Source: Eledone cirrhosa
Taxonomy: Eukaryota > Mollusca > Cephalopoda > Octopoda > Eledonidae
Direction of reading: 5' to 3'
Assembly: GCA_964016885.1 (NCBI GenBank)
Contig: OZ024759.1
Span: 4,840,546 to 4,904,545 of the forward strand
Length of the DNA stretch: 64,000 bases
Positions 23,015 to 33,160 of the stretch are shown here, piece after piece; the stretch's first letter is position 1; each line of letters opens with the position of its first letter. The translations under genes were made by a program, and so were the position numbers. Below the pieces are notes generated by a model. It did no database searches. It worked only from the letters and a program-made list of their open reading frames with translations, and was not told the origin of the DNA.

Positions 23015-23935
23015 TATTAGAAATATGGTAATGAAAGGGTTAATGACATAGACAGTGTCTTTCATTAGAAATATGGTAATGAAAGGGTTAATGACATAGA
23101 CAGTGTCTTTCATTAGAAATATGGTAATGAAAGGGTTAATGACATAGACAGTGTCTTTCATTAGAAATATGGTAATGAAAGGGTTAATGACATAGACAGT
23201 GTCTTTCATTAGATATATGGTAATGAAAGGGTTAATGACATAGGCAGTGTCTTTCTTTAGAAATATGGTAATGAAAGGGTTAATGACATAGACAGTGTCT
23301 TTCATTAGAAATATGGTAATGAAAGGGTTAATGACATATACAGTGTCCTTCATTAGAAATATGGTAATGAAAGGCTTAATGACATAGACAGTGTCTTTCA
23401 TTAGAAATATGGTAATGAAAGGGTTAATGACATAGAGTGTCTTTCATTAGAAATATGGTAATGAAAGTGTTAATGACATAGACAGTGTCTTTCATTAGAA
23501 ATATGGTAATGAAATGGTTAATGACATATACAGTATCTTTCATTAGAAATATGGTAATGAAAGGGTTAATGACATATACAGTGTCCTTCATTAGAAATAT
23601 GGTAATGAAAGGGTTAATGACATAGACAGTGTCTTTCATTAGAAATATGGTAATGAAAGGGTTAATGACATAGAGTGTCTTTCATTAGAAATATGGTAAT
23701 GAAAGGGTTAATGACATATACAGTGTCCTTCATTAGAAATATGGTAATGAAAGGGTTAATGACATATACAGTGTCCTTCATTAGAAATATGGTAATGAAA
23801 GGGTTAATGACATAGACAGTGTCTTTAAGTAGAGATATGTAATGAAAGTTTTAATGACATGTCTTTAAGTAGAAATATGGTAATGAAAGGGTTAATGACA
23901 TATACAGTGTCTTTCATTAGAAATATGGTAATAGG
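23015..23935. repeat. 48-bp tandem array (about 19 copies)
   Basis: Same family as 6600-8525, nearly all of the TTTCATTAGAAATATGG subtype, with the CTTTCATTA/TAATGAAAG inverted repeat in each junction. A few units lack 'ACAG' (ATAGAGTGTC). The minus-strand ORFs of 130 and 71 residues are repeats of one 16-residue phrase and are rejected as genes. Confidence 0.92.
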
Positions 23936-23959
23936 AAGTTTAATTACTATACTACTTAC

Positions 23960-24030
23960 CTCTCTGACAGTTGCTACCTTCATAACCAGCAGCACATCCT
24001 CCACTAGAACATACACCTGTCTCTATGTTA
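23960..24030 (-). pseudogene. EGF half-module with intact donor, no acceptor
   Basis: Encodes RCNIETGVCSSGGCAAGYEG then SNCQRG and ends in a good GTAAG donor. The N-terminal half (first four cysteines) is absent; upstream is AT-rich linker. The only AG upstream (ACATCAG) would enter in the wrong phase. A truncated duplicate, unlikely to be spliced in. Confidence 0.65.
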
Positions 24031-24084
24031 CACCTGATGTTGTTTTGTTTCAATATATTAAGCTACAGACTAAGCTATACTACA

Positions 24085-24170
24085 CAACACACTTCATTGG
24101 AACACACACCTGTCGCTGTGTTACATCTCGCTGTTTGTTACACCTCTCTGTATGTTACACCTGCTGTTGT
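24085..24170 (-). pseudogene. EGF half-module remnant with codon-block repetition
   Basis: Three short repeats of a TGTTACAYCT block on the plus strand, the reverse of the 'RCNxE/Q' codons of the EGF module. This shows small-scale slippage within the exon copy. It abuts the linker before the donor of 24220-24356. Confidence 0.55.
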
Positions 24171-24219
24171 CTTGACCCACTATATTAAGTTATAAACAAA
24201 GCTATACTACACCACTTAC

Positions 24220-24356
24220 CTGTCTGACAGTTGCTACCTTCATAACCAGCAGTACATCCTCCACTAGAACACACACCTGTCTGTTTGTTATATTTACTGT
24301 TGTCAACACAGTGACATGTGTTGCCACATTGGCTCCAAATATACCATTTCTACAGA
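24220..24356 (-). pseudogene. EGF-like exon with 1-nt deletion
   Basis: 137 bp where sisters have 138. Acceptor (TTTCCACAG) and donor (GTAAGTGG) are intact, but one base is missing near 24329, in the second-cysteine codon region (AACTGTGGC becomes AATGTGGC). The frame shifts after CRNGIFGAN and only one cysteine is read correctly. If spliced in, it would disrupt the protein; since flanking exons are phase 1-1, skipping it keeps frame. Could be a sequencing error. Confidence 0.75.
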
Positions 24357-24589
24357 CTGTGGAAATAAAAATATGAGAACAATGACAACAACAACAACAT
24401 ATAACACTATACAAGATAATCATCATCCTCATCATTACCATATAATGTCCATTTTCTATGCTAGCATGGGTTAGATATACTGTCCCATTGTGAGAAAAGT
24501 TGGGTCAGATGGCCATGTCTTGCTTATGCAGAACTGATTTGGGATTGGTTTTGATGGCTGGATGCCCTTCCAAATGCCAACCACTTTAC

Positions 24590-24990
24590 AGTGTGGACTG
24601 GGCACTTTTTGTTGTGTCACCAACTTGACCACTTTACAATGAGAGCTGAGCACTTTTTGTTGTGGCATTATCACAACCATTTTACAGTGTGTGCTGGGCA
24701 CTTTTTGTTGTGGCATTATCACAACCATTTTACAGTGTGTGCTGGGCACTTTTTGTTGTGGCACTATCACAACCATTTTACAGTGTCGGCTGGGCACTTT
24801 TTGTTGTGACACTATCACAAGCACTTTATAGTGTGGGCTGGGCATTTTTGTTGTGGCACTATCACAACCACTTTACAATGAGGGCTGGGCACATTTTGTG
24901 TCACCAACATGACCACTTTATAGTGTGGGCTGGGCATTTTCGTTGTGGCACTATCACAACCACTTTACAGTGTGGACTGGGGACTTGAGT
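24590..24990. repeat. 48-bp tandem array derived from a SINE/LINE tail
   Basis: About eight units of TGGCATTATCACAACCATTT plus TACAGTGTGTGCTGGGCACT plus TTTTGTTG. The same words appear once in the 3' tails of SINEs and RTE-like elements here (around 27420-27500 and 59930-59965). So the array is an internal expansion of a retroposon tail. ORFs in it are by-products. Confidence 0.85.
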
Positions 24991-25039
24991 GGGGCAGTTG
25001 CATGGGGATTGAGGAGGTAGATTTAGGGGCATGGGTGAG

Positions 25040-25135
25040 GGGTGGGGATTTAGTAGCTCACTGACCTTTCTTCAACCCATTCTCACACTGGCTACTGTGC
25101 TTTCAGAACACCTTCCTCCACTGCAAGTAACAGAA
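25040..25135 (-). mobile_element. Fragment of RTE-like LINE coding region
   Basis: Resembles the region around 60280-60370 of the RTE copy (cognate of GCSESTVARVRTGWKKF on the minus strand). Isolated, about 95 bp, abutting a damaged EGF exon. Confidence 0.5.
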
Positions 25136-25140
25136 ACTAT

Positions 25141-25341
25141 GTACCACTTCTTCATAACCAGCACCACACCCTCTACTGTAACACACCTGTCTTACAGTTG
25201 CTATCTTCATAACCATCACCACACACTTCACTGGAACACACACCTGTCTCTGTGTTACATCTAGCTGTTTGTTACACCTGCTGTTGTTAGTACAGTGACA
25301 TGTGTGTTTACAGTTAGGTCCAAATTTACCTGTTTTACACC
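25141..25341 (-). pseudogene. EGF-like exon with internal partial duplications
   Basis: Acceptor (ATTTTCAG) and N-terminal half are sound (CKTGKFGPNCKHTCHCTNNS, RCNKQ). A second copy of the '[11 protein letters not shown]' part then follows in a shifted frame, and after it one more C-terminal piece that matches the 54-bp satellite unit (25141-25200). It therefore carries a single-copy version of the sequence amplified at 1-1290. No donor at the expected place. Probably non-functional. Confidence 0.65.
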
Positions 25342-25504
25342 CTGAAAATAAAAATATGGAATGTTCTGCATGAGTATGCGGTCGAAGGACAGCTCCTTGC
25401 TCCGATAAATCATGTCACTTCTAACACATGTAGCATACATGTTTCCCTTCCATGTAATAACCCAATATATTAAGTTAGAAACAAAGCTATACTACACCAC
25501 TTAC

Positions 25505-25642
25505 CTGTCTGACAGTTGCTACCTTCATAACCAGCAGCACATCCTCCACTAGAACACACACCTGTCTCTTTGTTACACCTGCTGTTATCAGCACAGTGAC
25601 ATGTGTATTTACAGTTGGGTCCAAATTTACCTGTTTTACAGA
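25505..25642 (-). CDS. EGF-like module exon (intact)
   Basis: 138-bp phase 1-1 exon, acceptor TACCGACAG, donor GTAAGTGG. Encodes CKTGKFGPNCKYTCHCADNS then RCNKETGVCSSGGCAAGY and EGSNCQT. All eight cysteines are present and all features are intact. Closest to the exon at 26376. Confidence 0.85.
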
Positions 25643-25734
25643 CTGTCGGTATTAAATATGAGAACAATGACAATTACAGCAACATATAACACTATACAAG
25701 ATAATAAATATCATAATTATATCATCTATATATA

Positions 25735-26125
25735 TATGGTGGCACATGGCTTAATGGTTAGAGCATTGGCCTTGCAATCGAAAGGTTGTGAGTTAAATTC
25801 TCAGACCGGGTGATGTGTTGTTTCCTTGAGCAAGACACTTTATTTCACATTGCTCCAGTTTACTCAGCTGTAGAAATGAGATGATAGGGACTGGGGTCCC
25901 TATCATTCCACTGCAAAGTGGTCGTGGAGGTGCCATGGCAAAAAAGCACCCAGTACTCACTGTAAATAAGGTTGGTGTTAGGAAGGGCATTCAGCTGTAG
26001 AAATCAAGCCAGAATCAGTTTCCGTCCCACCCTTGCAAGCAGGGAAAAGCGAACGTAAAATGATGATGAGTCTAACCCATGCTGGCGTGGAAGATGGACG
26101 TTAAACGAAGATGATGATGATATTA
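25735..26125 (+). mobile_element. Full-length tRNA-derived SINE with LINE-like tail
   Basis: tRNA-like head (TGGCTTAATGGTTAGAGCAT; GGTTGTGAGTTAAATTC), conserved centre, then a 3' part with GTTGGTGTTAGGAAGGGCAT and TCTAACCCATGCTGGCGTGG, ending in GATGATGAT. The last about 50 bp match the 3' end of the RTE-like LINE at 54345-54397, the arrangement expected if the LINE machinery mobilises the SINE. Confidence 0.85.
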
Positions 26126-26375
26126 TAGTGTTGTCATCTATGATATAGTGATATCATCTATACTATATCTCTACAACCTATATGATATCTATATCCTATA
26201 TATTATATCTAATCATCTGTATTATATCTATATCATCTGTATTATATCTATATCATCTGTATTATATCTATATCATCATAACCAGCATCACACCTGTCTC
26301 TGTCTGTTTTTTTACACCTGCTGTTGTTTTGTTTCATATATCAAGTTAGAAACAAATCTGTACTACAGTACTTAC

Positions 26376-26513
26376 CTGTTTGACAGTTGCTACCTTCATA
26401 ACCAGCAGCACATCCTCCACTTGAACACACACCTGTCTCTTTGTTACACCTGCTGTTATCTGCGCAGTGACATGTGTATTTACAGTTGGCTCCAAATTCA
26501 CCTGTTTTACAGA
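26376..26513 (-). CDS. EGF-like module exon (intact)
   Basis: 138-bp phase 1-1 exon, acceptor ATTTTCAG, donor GTAAGTAC. Encodes CKTGEFGANCKYTCHCADNS then RCNKETGVCSSGGCAAGY and EGSNCQT. Intact cysteines and splice sites. A short half-module remnant lies beyond its donor at about 26285-26330. Confidence 0.85.
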
Positions 26514-26861
26514 CTGAAAATAAAAATATGGAAGTCTAAATATATTTAATAATTCACATTAATTTCTGATATTTTCATATTTTACATGGTAGACATTATT
26601 TGAATTTTGAAAATGTGAGACCAGAGAAATTGCTTCATGTGACACTGTAAGAAAACATTAAAGAAAACATTAAAAAAATGAAATGTATATCTTCTTCTTT
26701 ATCATTAAGAATGTCAGCAGCAGCAGCAGCAGCACCACACACACACACACATATATATATACAGAGAGAGAGAGAAGAGAGAGAGTAGTTAATAATAAAT
26801 ACAAAGACCAAAATCTAGAGAGGGCTCAATAAGATAAGAGTTTTATGTATATGTATATATA

Positions 26862-27182
26862 TGTATCATCATCATCATCATTTTACGTCCACTTTTCCCT
26901 GGTTGCGAGGGTGGGATGGCTTGATTTCTACAGCTGGATGCCCTTCCTAACACCAACCTTATTTACAGTGAGTGCTGGGGGCTTTTTTGCTGTGGCACCT
27001 CCACGACCACTTTACAGTGGAATGATAGGGACCGCAATCCCTATCATCTCATTTCTACAGCTGAGTAAACTGGAGCAATGTGAAATAAAGTGTCTTGCTC
27101 AAGGAAACAACACATCACCCGGTTTGAGAATTGAACTCACAACCTTTTGATTGCAAGGCCAATGCTCTAACCACTAAGCCAT
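26862..27182 (-). mobile_element. tRNA-derived SINE, minus orientation
   Basis: Reverse copy of the 25735 SINE: the tRNA head is at the right (ending around 27180) and the (ATC)n tail at the left (26865). Flanked by related simple sequence: AGAGAGAG and a repeated AATAAATACAAA...CCAAAATCT segment at 26795-26835 and 27213-27260. The latter may be an exceptionally long target-site duplication. Confidence 0.82.
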
Positions 27183-27647
27183 AGAGAGAGAGAGAAGTGA
27201 GAGAGTAGTTAATAATAAATACAAACACCAAAATCTGGAGAGGGCTCAATAAGATAAGAGTTATCATCATCATCATCATCGTTTAACGTCCCTGTTCCAC
27301 GCTTGCATGGGTTTGGACGGGAGTTTTCCGACTTGAGGCAAGAGTGGTTGTCTTGCTCGCATAGGACTGTCTGGCGGGTTTTCTACAGCTGGATGCCCTT
27401 CCTAACACCAACCACATTTACAGTGTGGGGCTGGGAGGTTTTTACCGTGTTGCCTACACGGCCACATTACAGCGTGGACTGTGTTTTTTTGTCGTGACAC
27501 CTACACGATCTCATTTGTTTCGGCCTGGATGTTGTGGTACCAACATAACTTTACATGGAAAGGGGCGGTGTGGATGGGGTGGGGGTGTGGGTAGTGGGTG
27601 AATTTTGTTAGATATGCCTACTGACTGTAGTAGGTTTTACTTTGTAT

Positions 27648-28172
27648 TTAGGTAAGGCGGGTCTTCTCTATTACTGAGTACCGCCAAAGGTCTCGGTCCA
27701 GTGACATTGTCTTGGAGAGGTGTAAGTGTGTGAGGTCGGAATTTATCAGCTCGTCCCAGGTTTTTCTGGGTCTGCCTACTCCGTGGCTACCGTCTATCTT
27801 TATTGCCCTGCACTTTGTTATACAGTTGTCGTCTTTCATGCGCATCACGTGACCATACCAACGTAGCCTTCTCTCGAGTAAACAACATCTGATCCCTCTT
27901 ATTTCTAATTTTTTCCTTAGTTCGTTTATGCTCTGCCGTTCACGTATATTACTATTACACATCCAGCGGAGCATGCAAGCTTCGTTCCTCTCTAGTCTGC
28001 GTATATCCTCTGCACACAATGCCCAGGTCTCACTGCCATGCAACATTGTTGTTCGTATGCAGGCATTATACAACCTGCCTTTCATTCTTAGGGAGAACCC
28101 TTTAGCGGCTAATAGTGGTTGTAGCGGTTGTCTCCCTTGTTGTGACTCACAACCCCAATAGATTAACAACAT
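27648..28172 (-). pseudogene. RTE C-terminal region
   Basis: Encodes the conserved C-terminus: GFSLRMKGRLYNACIRTTML, HGSETWALC, RWMCNSNIRERQSINELR, RRLRWYGHVMRM and a GVGRPRKTWDELI motif. The same last segment (IDGSYGVGRPRKTW) is the source of the 61-bp array at 62795-64000. Confidence 0.75.
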
Positions 28173-28409
28173 CTAGACGGGAAGTAGAACCCTTTCTGTA
28201 ACTTCTGGTCAGAACCCTATAAAACTAACAACTTTAAGTTCTCATTCTCTCATTTGCCCTTCCAGCGCCTGGCCTTCGCCAGGCGTCTCGCCTTTACCAG
28301 GCGTCTCGCCTTTGCCTGGCAATCAAAACGGTAACTACTAACTTTGCTTCATTCTATCATCTATTTCTTTGACATGTCAACTATACTGTTCTATATATAT
28401 CCATGATTG

Positions 28410-28790
28410 TTAATTAAATATTATACACACAAACCATGTCTCCTTGTTACATTCATACAACCCAGTATCTACGCTATATGGTATAAGCTCTCTGAACTTT
28501 TTCCATCCAGTTCTGACTCTAGCTACTGTACTTACAGAGCACCCTCCCCCACTGCTGATTTTGTCACCCAGGTAACGGAAGCTGTCCACTATTTCTATAG
28601 AACCCTCTGCGCAATTGAAAGAGCTAGTATTCTGTGGGCACTTGCTGCTACTTATTGCACCAGAGCACCGGCCACATGTAAAATCTATGTTCTTAGTAAG
28701 CTTACCTGTGATCCCACTACATCTTTTATGCATCCATACTTTGCATTTGGGACATAAAATGGAGTTTCTACCTACGCCTTTCCTACACAC
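28410..28790 (-). pseudogene. RTE post-RT Cys/His finger region
   Basis: Contains CRKGVGRNSILCPKCKVWMH and KRCSGITGK, then FTCGRC: a PHD/zinc-ribbon-like C-x2-C, C-x2-C, H-x2-C, C-x2-C pattern, followed by IVDSFRYLGDKISSGGGC. Known in RTE-like elements from invertebrates; it may bind nucleic acid. Out of frame with the RT segment upstream. Confidence 0.65.
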
Positions 28791-28968
28791 TGAGCATGGC
28801 CACTTCCCGGAAGGGACCGCCGCCTTATTTTCTTTCTTACAAACTAGAACTTTAGTCTTAGCCAGGTTAATTTTAAGGCCTTTTGATTCTAGGCCATGTT
28901 TGGAATTTCTTCTCTAGCTCGGCCATTGATTCAGCTATGAGCGTTAGATCATCTGCGTATAGGAGTTC

Positions 28969-30012
28969 CTATGGGCAGCCGGTCTTGAACTCCTCTGTTA
29001 TAGCCTGAAGGACAATAATAAATAGTAGGGGGCTAAGAACAGAGCCTTGATGGACACCAACTTTTACGCTAAACTCTTCACTATATTTGTTGTTAATTCT
29101 AACCTTACTGACTGTTTCTTTATACATGGCTTGTATAGCTCTCACAAGCCATTCATAAACACCGAGTTTTCTAAGAGCCCACCAGATAATGGAATGGGGG
29201 ACTCTGTCGAAGGCTTTCTCCAAGTCGACAAAAGCTAAGTATAGGGGTTTACTTTTAGCTAGGTACTTCTCCTGTAGTTGTCGTACAATGAAAAGAGCGT
29301 CTGTGGTACTTTTGCCTGACACAAACCCGAACTGCATTTCATCTAGATCAATTCTCTCTCTGATTAGTTGCGCTATTACTTTTTCTGTGACCTTCATGAC
29401 CTGGTCGATTAATTTAATGCCTCTATAGTTACTCCTATCTAGGGCATCTCCTTTACCCTTGTAACAGTTAATGATGCTGCTGCTACGCCAGTCCTTCGGA
29501 ACAACCCCATTCTGTACGACTTGGTTTACTATCCGGGTGACCATGGTGTGTCCCACCGTTCCAGATGCCTTCAGTATCTCAGCAACTATTTCCGAAGGCC
29601 CAGCCGCCTTACCCGTCTTCATATCTTTGATTGCCTTACTTATTATACTACCCTCGACTAACACTGCTGGTCCCTCTATTGGATCGATGTGGGGGAGACT
29701 GTCTTTCTCCCATTTATTCTCCTCATTTAGTAGCCTTTCGTAGTGACACTTCCAAGCTACCTTCTTATCAGCATCGGTGATGGCAAGTACGCCATCATCA
29801 TTAAGTACACACTTCTCCCCAACAATATCACGGTTTTCCTTGACACATTGCCTAGCAATCCTGAACACCTCACGTTTTTGGTCCTCGCATTGTAGTACAT
29901 GCTTGGACTTTCTTTCCTCTGCTTCCCTTCTTTCGAAGTACACTTGTCTCCTAGCTTCCCTCCTGGCCACTTGATAGTTTTCTCTACTTCCCCATCCCGC
30001 CATACTTTCCAA
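28969..30012 (-). pseudogene. RTE reverse transcriptase, ends in TAG before YADD
   Basis: 347 codons covering the linker and the RT fingers and palm: KTGKAAGPSEIVAE, FGFVSGKSTTDALF, motif A AFVDLEKAFDRVP and motif B GVHQGSVLSPLLF. The frame stops at TAG (28969-28971) directly before ELLYADDLTLI, where the frame would otherwise continue. A tryptophan codon TGG is the likely ancestor. Confidence 0.78.
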
Positions 30013-30950
30013 GCCTGCTTTTTGGCCTTAATTGACCCCTCTACCTTACTGTTCCACCACCATGTTACTCTCCTCCTGCCTACAGGCCTGCTCCAGCCAC
30101 AGACTTCATCTGCCGCCATCAGCAGGTTTGCTTTCAGGAATTCCCACTGTTCCTCTATATTGTACGACTCTAATTGCTCTTCCTTACTGTCGAAAGCATC
30201 AAGTAATATGCTTTTAAATTTATTTCTGGCTGTGGGGTCCTTTAGCTTCCATATTTTCCTCCTGAGGATAGTCCTCTTCTGCTGTCTAGTACGTCTCGTC
30301 CTGACTATTAGGTCGCTAATTATCAGTCTATGTTGGGACGTGCATTCTTCATGGGGGAGGGATTTAGTGTTTACAACAGACACTCTGTCACGTCTTCTGG
30401 TAAGGATATAATCTACCTGGCTTGTGTGTTCCCCCGATCTATAGGTGATCAGGTGATTGTCTCGTTTTTTGAAGTTAGTGTTACAGATAGTTAGGTTATT
30501 TGCGTCACAGAATTCCAGGATTCTGGAGCCTTCCACATTTCTAGTACCAAACCCATAGCCTCCATGGATTCCGTCGTAGCCGTCACAATGTTGTCCAACG
30601 TGACCATTTAGGTCGCCTGCAATAATTATATAGTCACTGTCAGATATTTGGGAGGTAGTTAGCAACAGTGTCTCATAGAATCTGTCTTTTATAGAGCCAG
30701 GCAGTCTGGATTGGGGTGCGTACGCAGATATTACTGTCACCGTAGTTCTATTGAGGACAAGTCTTATTTTAATTATTCTGTCGTTCACTATATTTACGTC
30801 TATTATCTTATCTGCCCACTTTTCTGCTACCATGATTCCTACCCCACCCAGCCTATTGTCATTTCCCACCCAGAAAAGCTTATAGCATCGTTTTTTACCC
30901 ACAATGAATCTAGCAGACCCACCCTCCACCTGGTCTCTTGGATACAGCAA
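29757..30950 (-). pseudogene. RTE endonuclease body and linker
   Basis: Continues the endonuclease from SARFIVGKKRCYK through IIAGDLNGHVGQHCDGYDG, SQVDYILTRRRD and SQHRLIISDL, then a basic linker with TRRTRQQKRTILRR and a WWWNSKVEG motif. The frame is lost near 30000 and resumes in 28969-30012. The canonical SDH endonuclease motif is SQH here, as in copy 2. Confidence 0.75.
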
Positions 30951-31117
30951 ACATCAACCTCCTTACGTTCAAGCATTTCTACAACCTCGTTGGAGCGACC
31001 CTTTAAGGTGCCTACATTCATGGTACCAACTCTGAAGTTTTGGATTGCGTTTGGTGGGTGGGAGCGGTGGGGCACGGGGGGAGATGGGGTTATGTTAGCC
31101 ATCCGCGGCCGAAACAA
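30839..31117 (-). pseudogene. RTE endonuclease, N-terminal fragment
   Basis: Contains the endonuclease start and the catalytic-glutamate motif CIQETRWR. It is broken by a small indel right after RWR: copy 2 continues GGSARFIVGKKRCYK in frame, whereas here that part lies in another frame (29757-30950). Confidence 0.75.
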
Positions 31118-31164
31118 AGAGGAGGAGTGCTCGCATTCTCGTCCACGAGGTGAATGAGGTGAAT

Positions 31165-31168
31165 TTGT

Positions 31169-31220
<52 letters not shown>

Positions 31221-31785
31221 TCAATACATAAACAGAGAAAGCCTTAAGCGATACTCTGACCAACACCATCTCACTCAACAAACATTAGGATATACCTAAG
31301 TATTTTCCTAATTTAGTGTTTGGGGTGCTAACTAATCAGTATTTCGTGGATAGCTGGTTGTATTATTTTATATGAGACATTATTAAATAAATATCTCTTT
31401 CCTTCCAGACGGCCGTTTCTTTATAAGATTTCTACAATTTGGGATAAATAATTTCCAGGTTATGTAGAAACTTGTATATAATCCATAGTTTTATACACAA
31501 GCGGGCTCTTATAAACTCATCAGTGGATGCCCAAATAATATCGATATAAGAATTATATCAACATTAATAGATTAGTGATGGTCTCCCTCAGCGCTAAGAA
31601 GATCCAGCGCTTAGAAAATCCAGCAGTCCTCTCAAAGATAAAATACACGCTGTCCCCAAGAGGGTAAAGGGAGGTCATCTTAAAATAAAACAATATACAC
31701 GCTGGTCATTTAAACCTGTTAGGTATTAACCACGTGTATAAGAACTCAATTGGATATTAAAAGAATAACCATATGTATAGACAAT

Positions 31786-31829
<44 letters not shown>

Positions 31830-31878
31830 TATATATATAAATAAATCTATAGAGCAAATATTTCTAATATTTCAGATC
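31165..31878. other. AT-rich stretch with (TA)n, no gene recognised
   Basis: (TA)n at 31165-31220 directly beyond the 5' end of the LINE and again at 31787-31845. Between them is single-copy AT-rich sequence with no ORF, exon or known element that I can recognise. Confidence 0.6.
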
Positions 31879-32045
31879 AGTGGTTGGCGTTGGGAAGGGC
31901 ATCCAGCCGTAAAAAAACAGTCAGAAACTCTCGTATATGAGCGAGACATGGTCACCCGACCCAACATGCCTCTAAATGGGACAACCCTGTCTAACCCAAG
32001 CTAGCATGGAAGATAGACGTTAATTGATGATGATGATGATGATAC
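31879..32045 (+). mobile_element. SINE/LINE 3' tail fragment
   Basis: Shares GGGAAGGGCATCCAGCCGTA, ACATGGTCACCCGACC and CTAACCCAAGCTAGCATGG with the RTE 3' end (54250-54397), and ends in (GATGAT)n. Confidence 0.75.
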
Positions 32046-32077
32046 ATATATATATATAGCTACATTACACCACTTAC

Positions 32078-32215
32078 CTGTCTGACAGTTGCTACCTTCA
32101 TAACCAGCAGTACACCCTCCACTGTAACACACACCTGTCTCTGTGTTACATTTGCTGTTGTCTGCACAGTGACAATTTCTACTACAGCTGGGACCAAACT
32201 TTCCTACAGGACACA
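32078..32215 (-). CDS. EGF-like module exon with GG instead of AG acceptor
   Basis: The reading frame is intact: [20 protein letters not shown] then [18 protein letters not shown] and EGSNCQT, eight cysteines, and a good donor GTAAGTGG. If the exon has the usual 138 bp, the two bases before it on the minus strand are GG (plus 32216-32217 CC), not AG. Another AG lies 11 nt inside the exon (CCTGTAG then GAAAG) and would also give phase 1, but would drop the first cysteine. The exon may be skipped, shortened, or the acceptor may be a sequence error. Confidence 0.6.
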
Positions 32216-32299
32216 CCATAGAAAATATTTAAAATTCACTTCTAATATTCACTCACTTTTTTCAGGTAACATGTTTGATGTTTGTAAAACCTATGAAGA

Positions 32300-32303
32300 C
32301 CTG

Positions 32304-32352
<49 letters not shown>

Positions 32353-32442
32353 TATACATATATATATATATTAACATATATATATATATATATACACATA
32401 TATATACATATATATATACACATATATATATACATATATACT
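32300..32442. repeat. (TA)n/(TACA)n microsatellite
   Basis: About 140 bp of TA repeats with interspersed CATATATA. The Tyr/Ile-only ORFs over it are artefacts. Confidence 0.95.
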
Positions 32443-32502
32443 GAAGTAAAAGTTAAGTGGAAATATCCAAGAGTAAGAGCACTCAGTCCATAGGACGAGT
32501 TT

Positions 32503-32684
32503 AGTATAAATAATTACAACAGTGACATAAACAGGTACTCAAGTTTGAATGGGTTCTGGGCCCCAATTTCTTCAGCCTGTCATGAGATGTTTTCCATTTT
32601 CCTCATGACAGGCTGAAGAAATTTGGGGCCGAGAACCCAACGAAACTTGAGTACCTGTTTATGTCACTGTTGTAATTATTTATA
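32503..32684. mobile_element. Palindromic MITE-like hairpin, about 180 bp
   Basis: Left arm (TATAAATAATTACAACAGTG, ACATAAACAGGTACTCAAG, CAGCCTGTCATGAG) is repeated in reverse complement on the right (CTCATGACAGGCTG to CACTGTTGTAATTATTTATA). A spacer of about 14 bp (ATGTTTTCCATTTT) lies at 32588-32601. A nearly perfect fold-back structure with only a few mismatches. Confidence 0.88.
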
Positions 32685-32686
32685 TC

Positions 32687-32725
<39 letters not shown>

Positions 32726-32833
32726 AATTAATTAAATTAAATTAAATTAGATTAAGGGAGTCATGTCCAAGACATGCGCCATATCCACCGAAGAATAAGC
32801 TCAAAGATTTCAATGAATAGATCCGAGCAGTTT

Positions 32834-33160
32834 ATATCAACTAGAAATAGATTGACATATATATATATTTAAAATAAACACATGAAACAATCACAGGGGA
32901 TAATTTGTAAAGTGTGTAATCACACATAGCTAGGTAGGTAACTAATTAAAGTTTAACTAGAGCTTCAAATATTTCCTTTTTAAAAAATTAATCATTTTTT
33001 TATTATTTTTTAAAAAGGTAATATTTGAAGCTCTAGTTAAACTTTAATTAGTTACCTACCTAGCTATGTGTGATTACACACTTTACAAATTATCCCCTGT
33101 CATTGTTTCATGTGTTTATTTTAAATATATATCTATGTCAATCTATTTCTAGTTGATATA
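32834..33160. mobile_element. Long palindromic MITE-like hairpin, about 327 bp
   Basis: Arms of about 155 bp. Left: ATATCAACTAGAAATAGATT, GTGTGTAATCACACATAGCT, TTTAACTAGAGCTTCAAAT. Right: the same in reverse complement. The centre is A/T-rich (around 32985-33005, TTAATCATTTTTTTATTA). The transcript would fold into a long hairpin. Confidence 0.9.

Larger units (their letters stand above)
27262..31162 (-). mobile_element. RTE-like non-LTR retrotransposon (copy 1, nearly full length, broken)
   Basis: Transcript direction is right to left. Domains in order: AP endonuclease (start MNVGTLKGRSNEVVEMLERK near 31025; CIQETRW; GDLNGHVG; QVDYILTRR; SQHRLI), linker, reverse transcriptase (FVDLEKAFDRVP; GVHQGSVLSPLL; YADD), a Cys/His finger, a C-terminal region, then a 3' UTR ending in (TGATGA)n at 27262. 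This endonuclease type is often annotated as craniofacial-development-protein-2-like and belongs to RTE-like LINEs. Frameshifts occur near 30940, 30000 and 28700, and there is a stop before YADD. Confidence 0.85.

Noticed and set aside
23960..24030. Functional short EGF exon
   Set aside because: Good donor, but the N-terminal half is missing and the only nearby AG gives the wrong phase.
32169..32493. Tyr/Ile repeat ORFs
   Set aside because: (TA)n and (TACA)n microsatellite translations.
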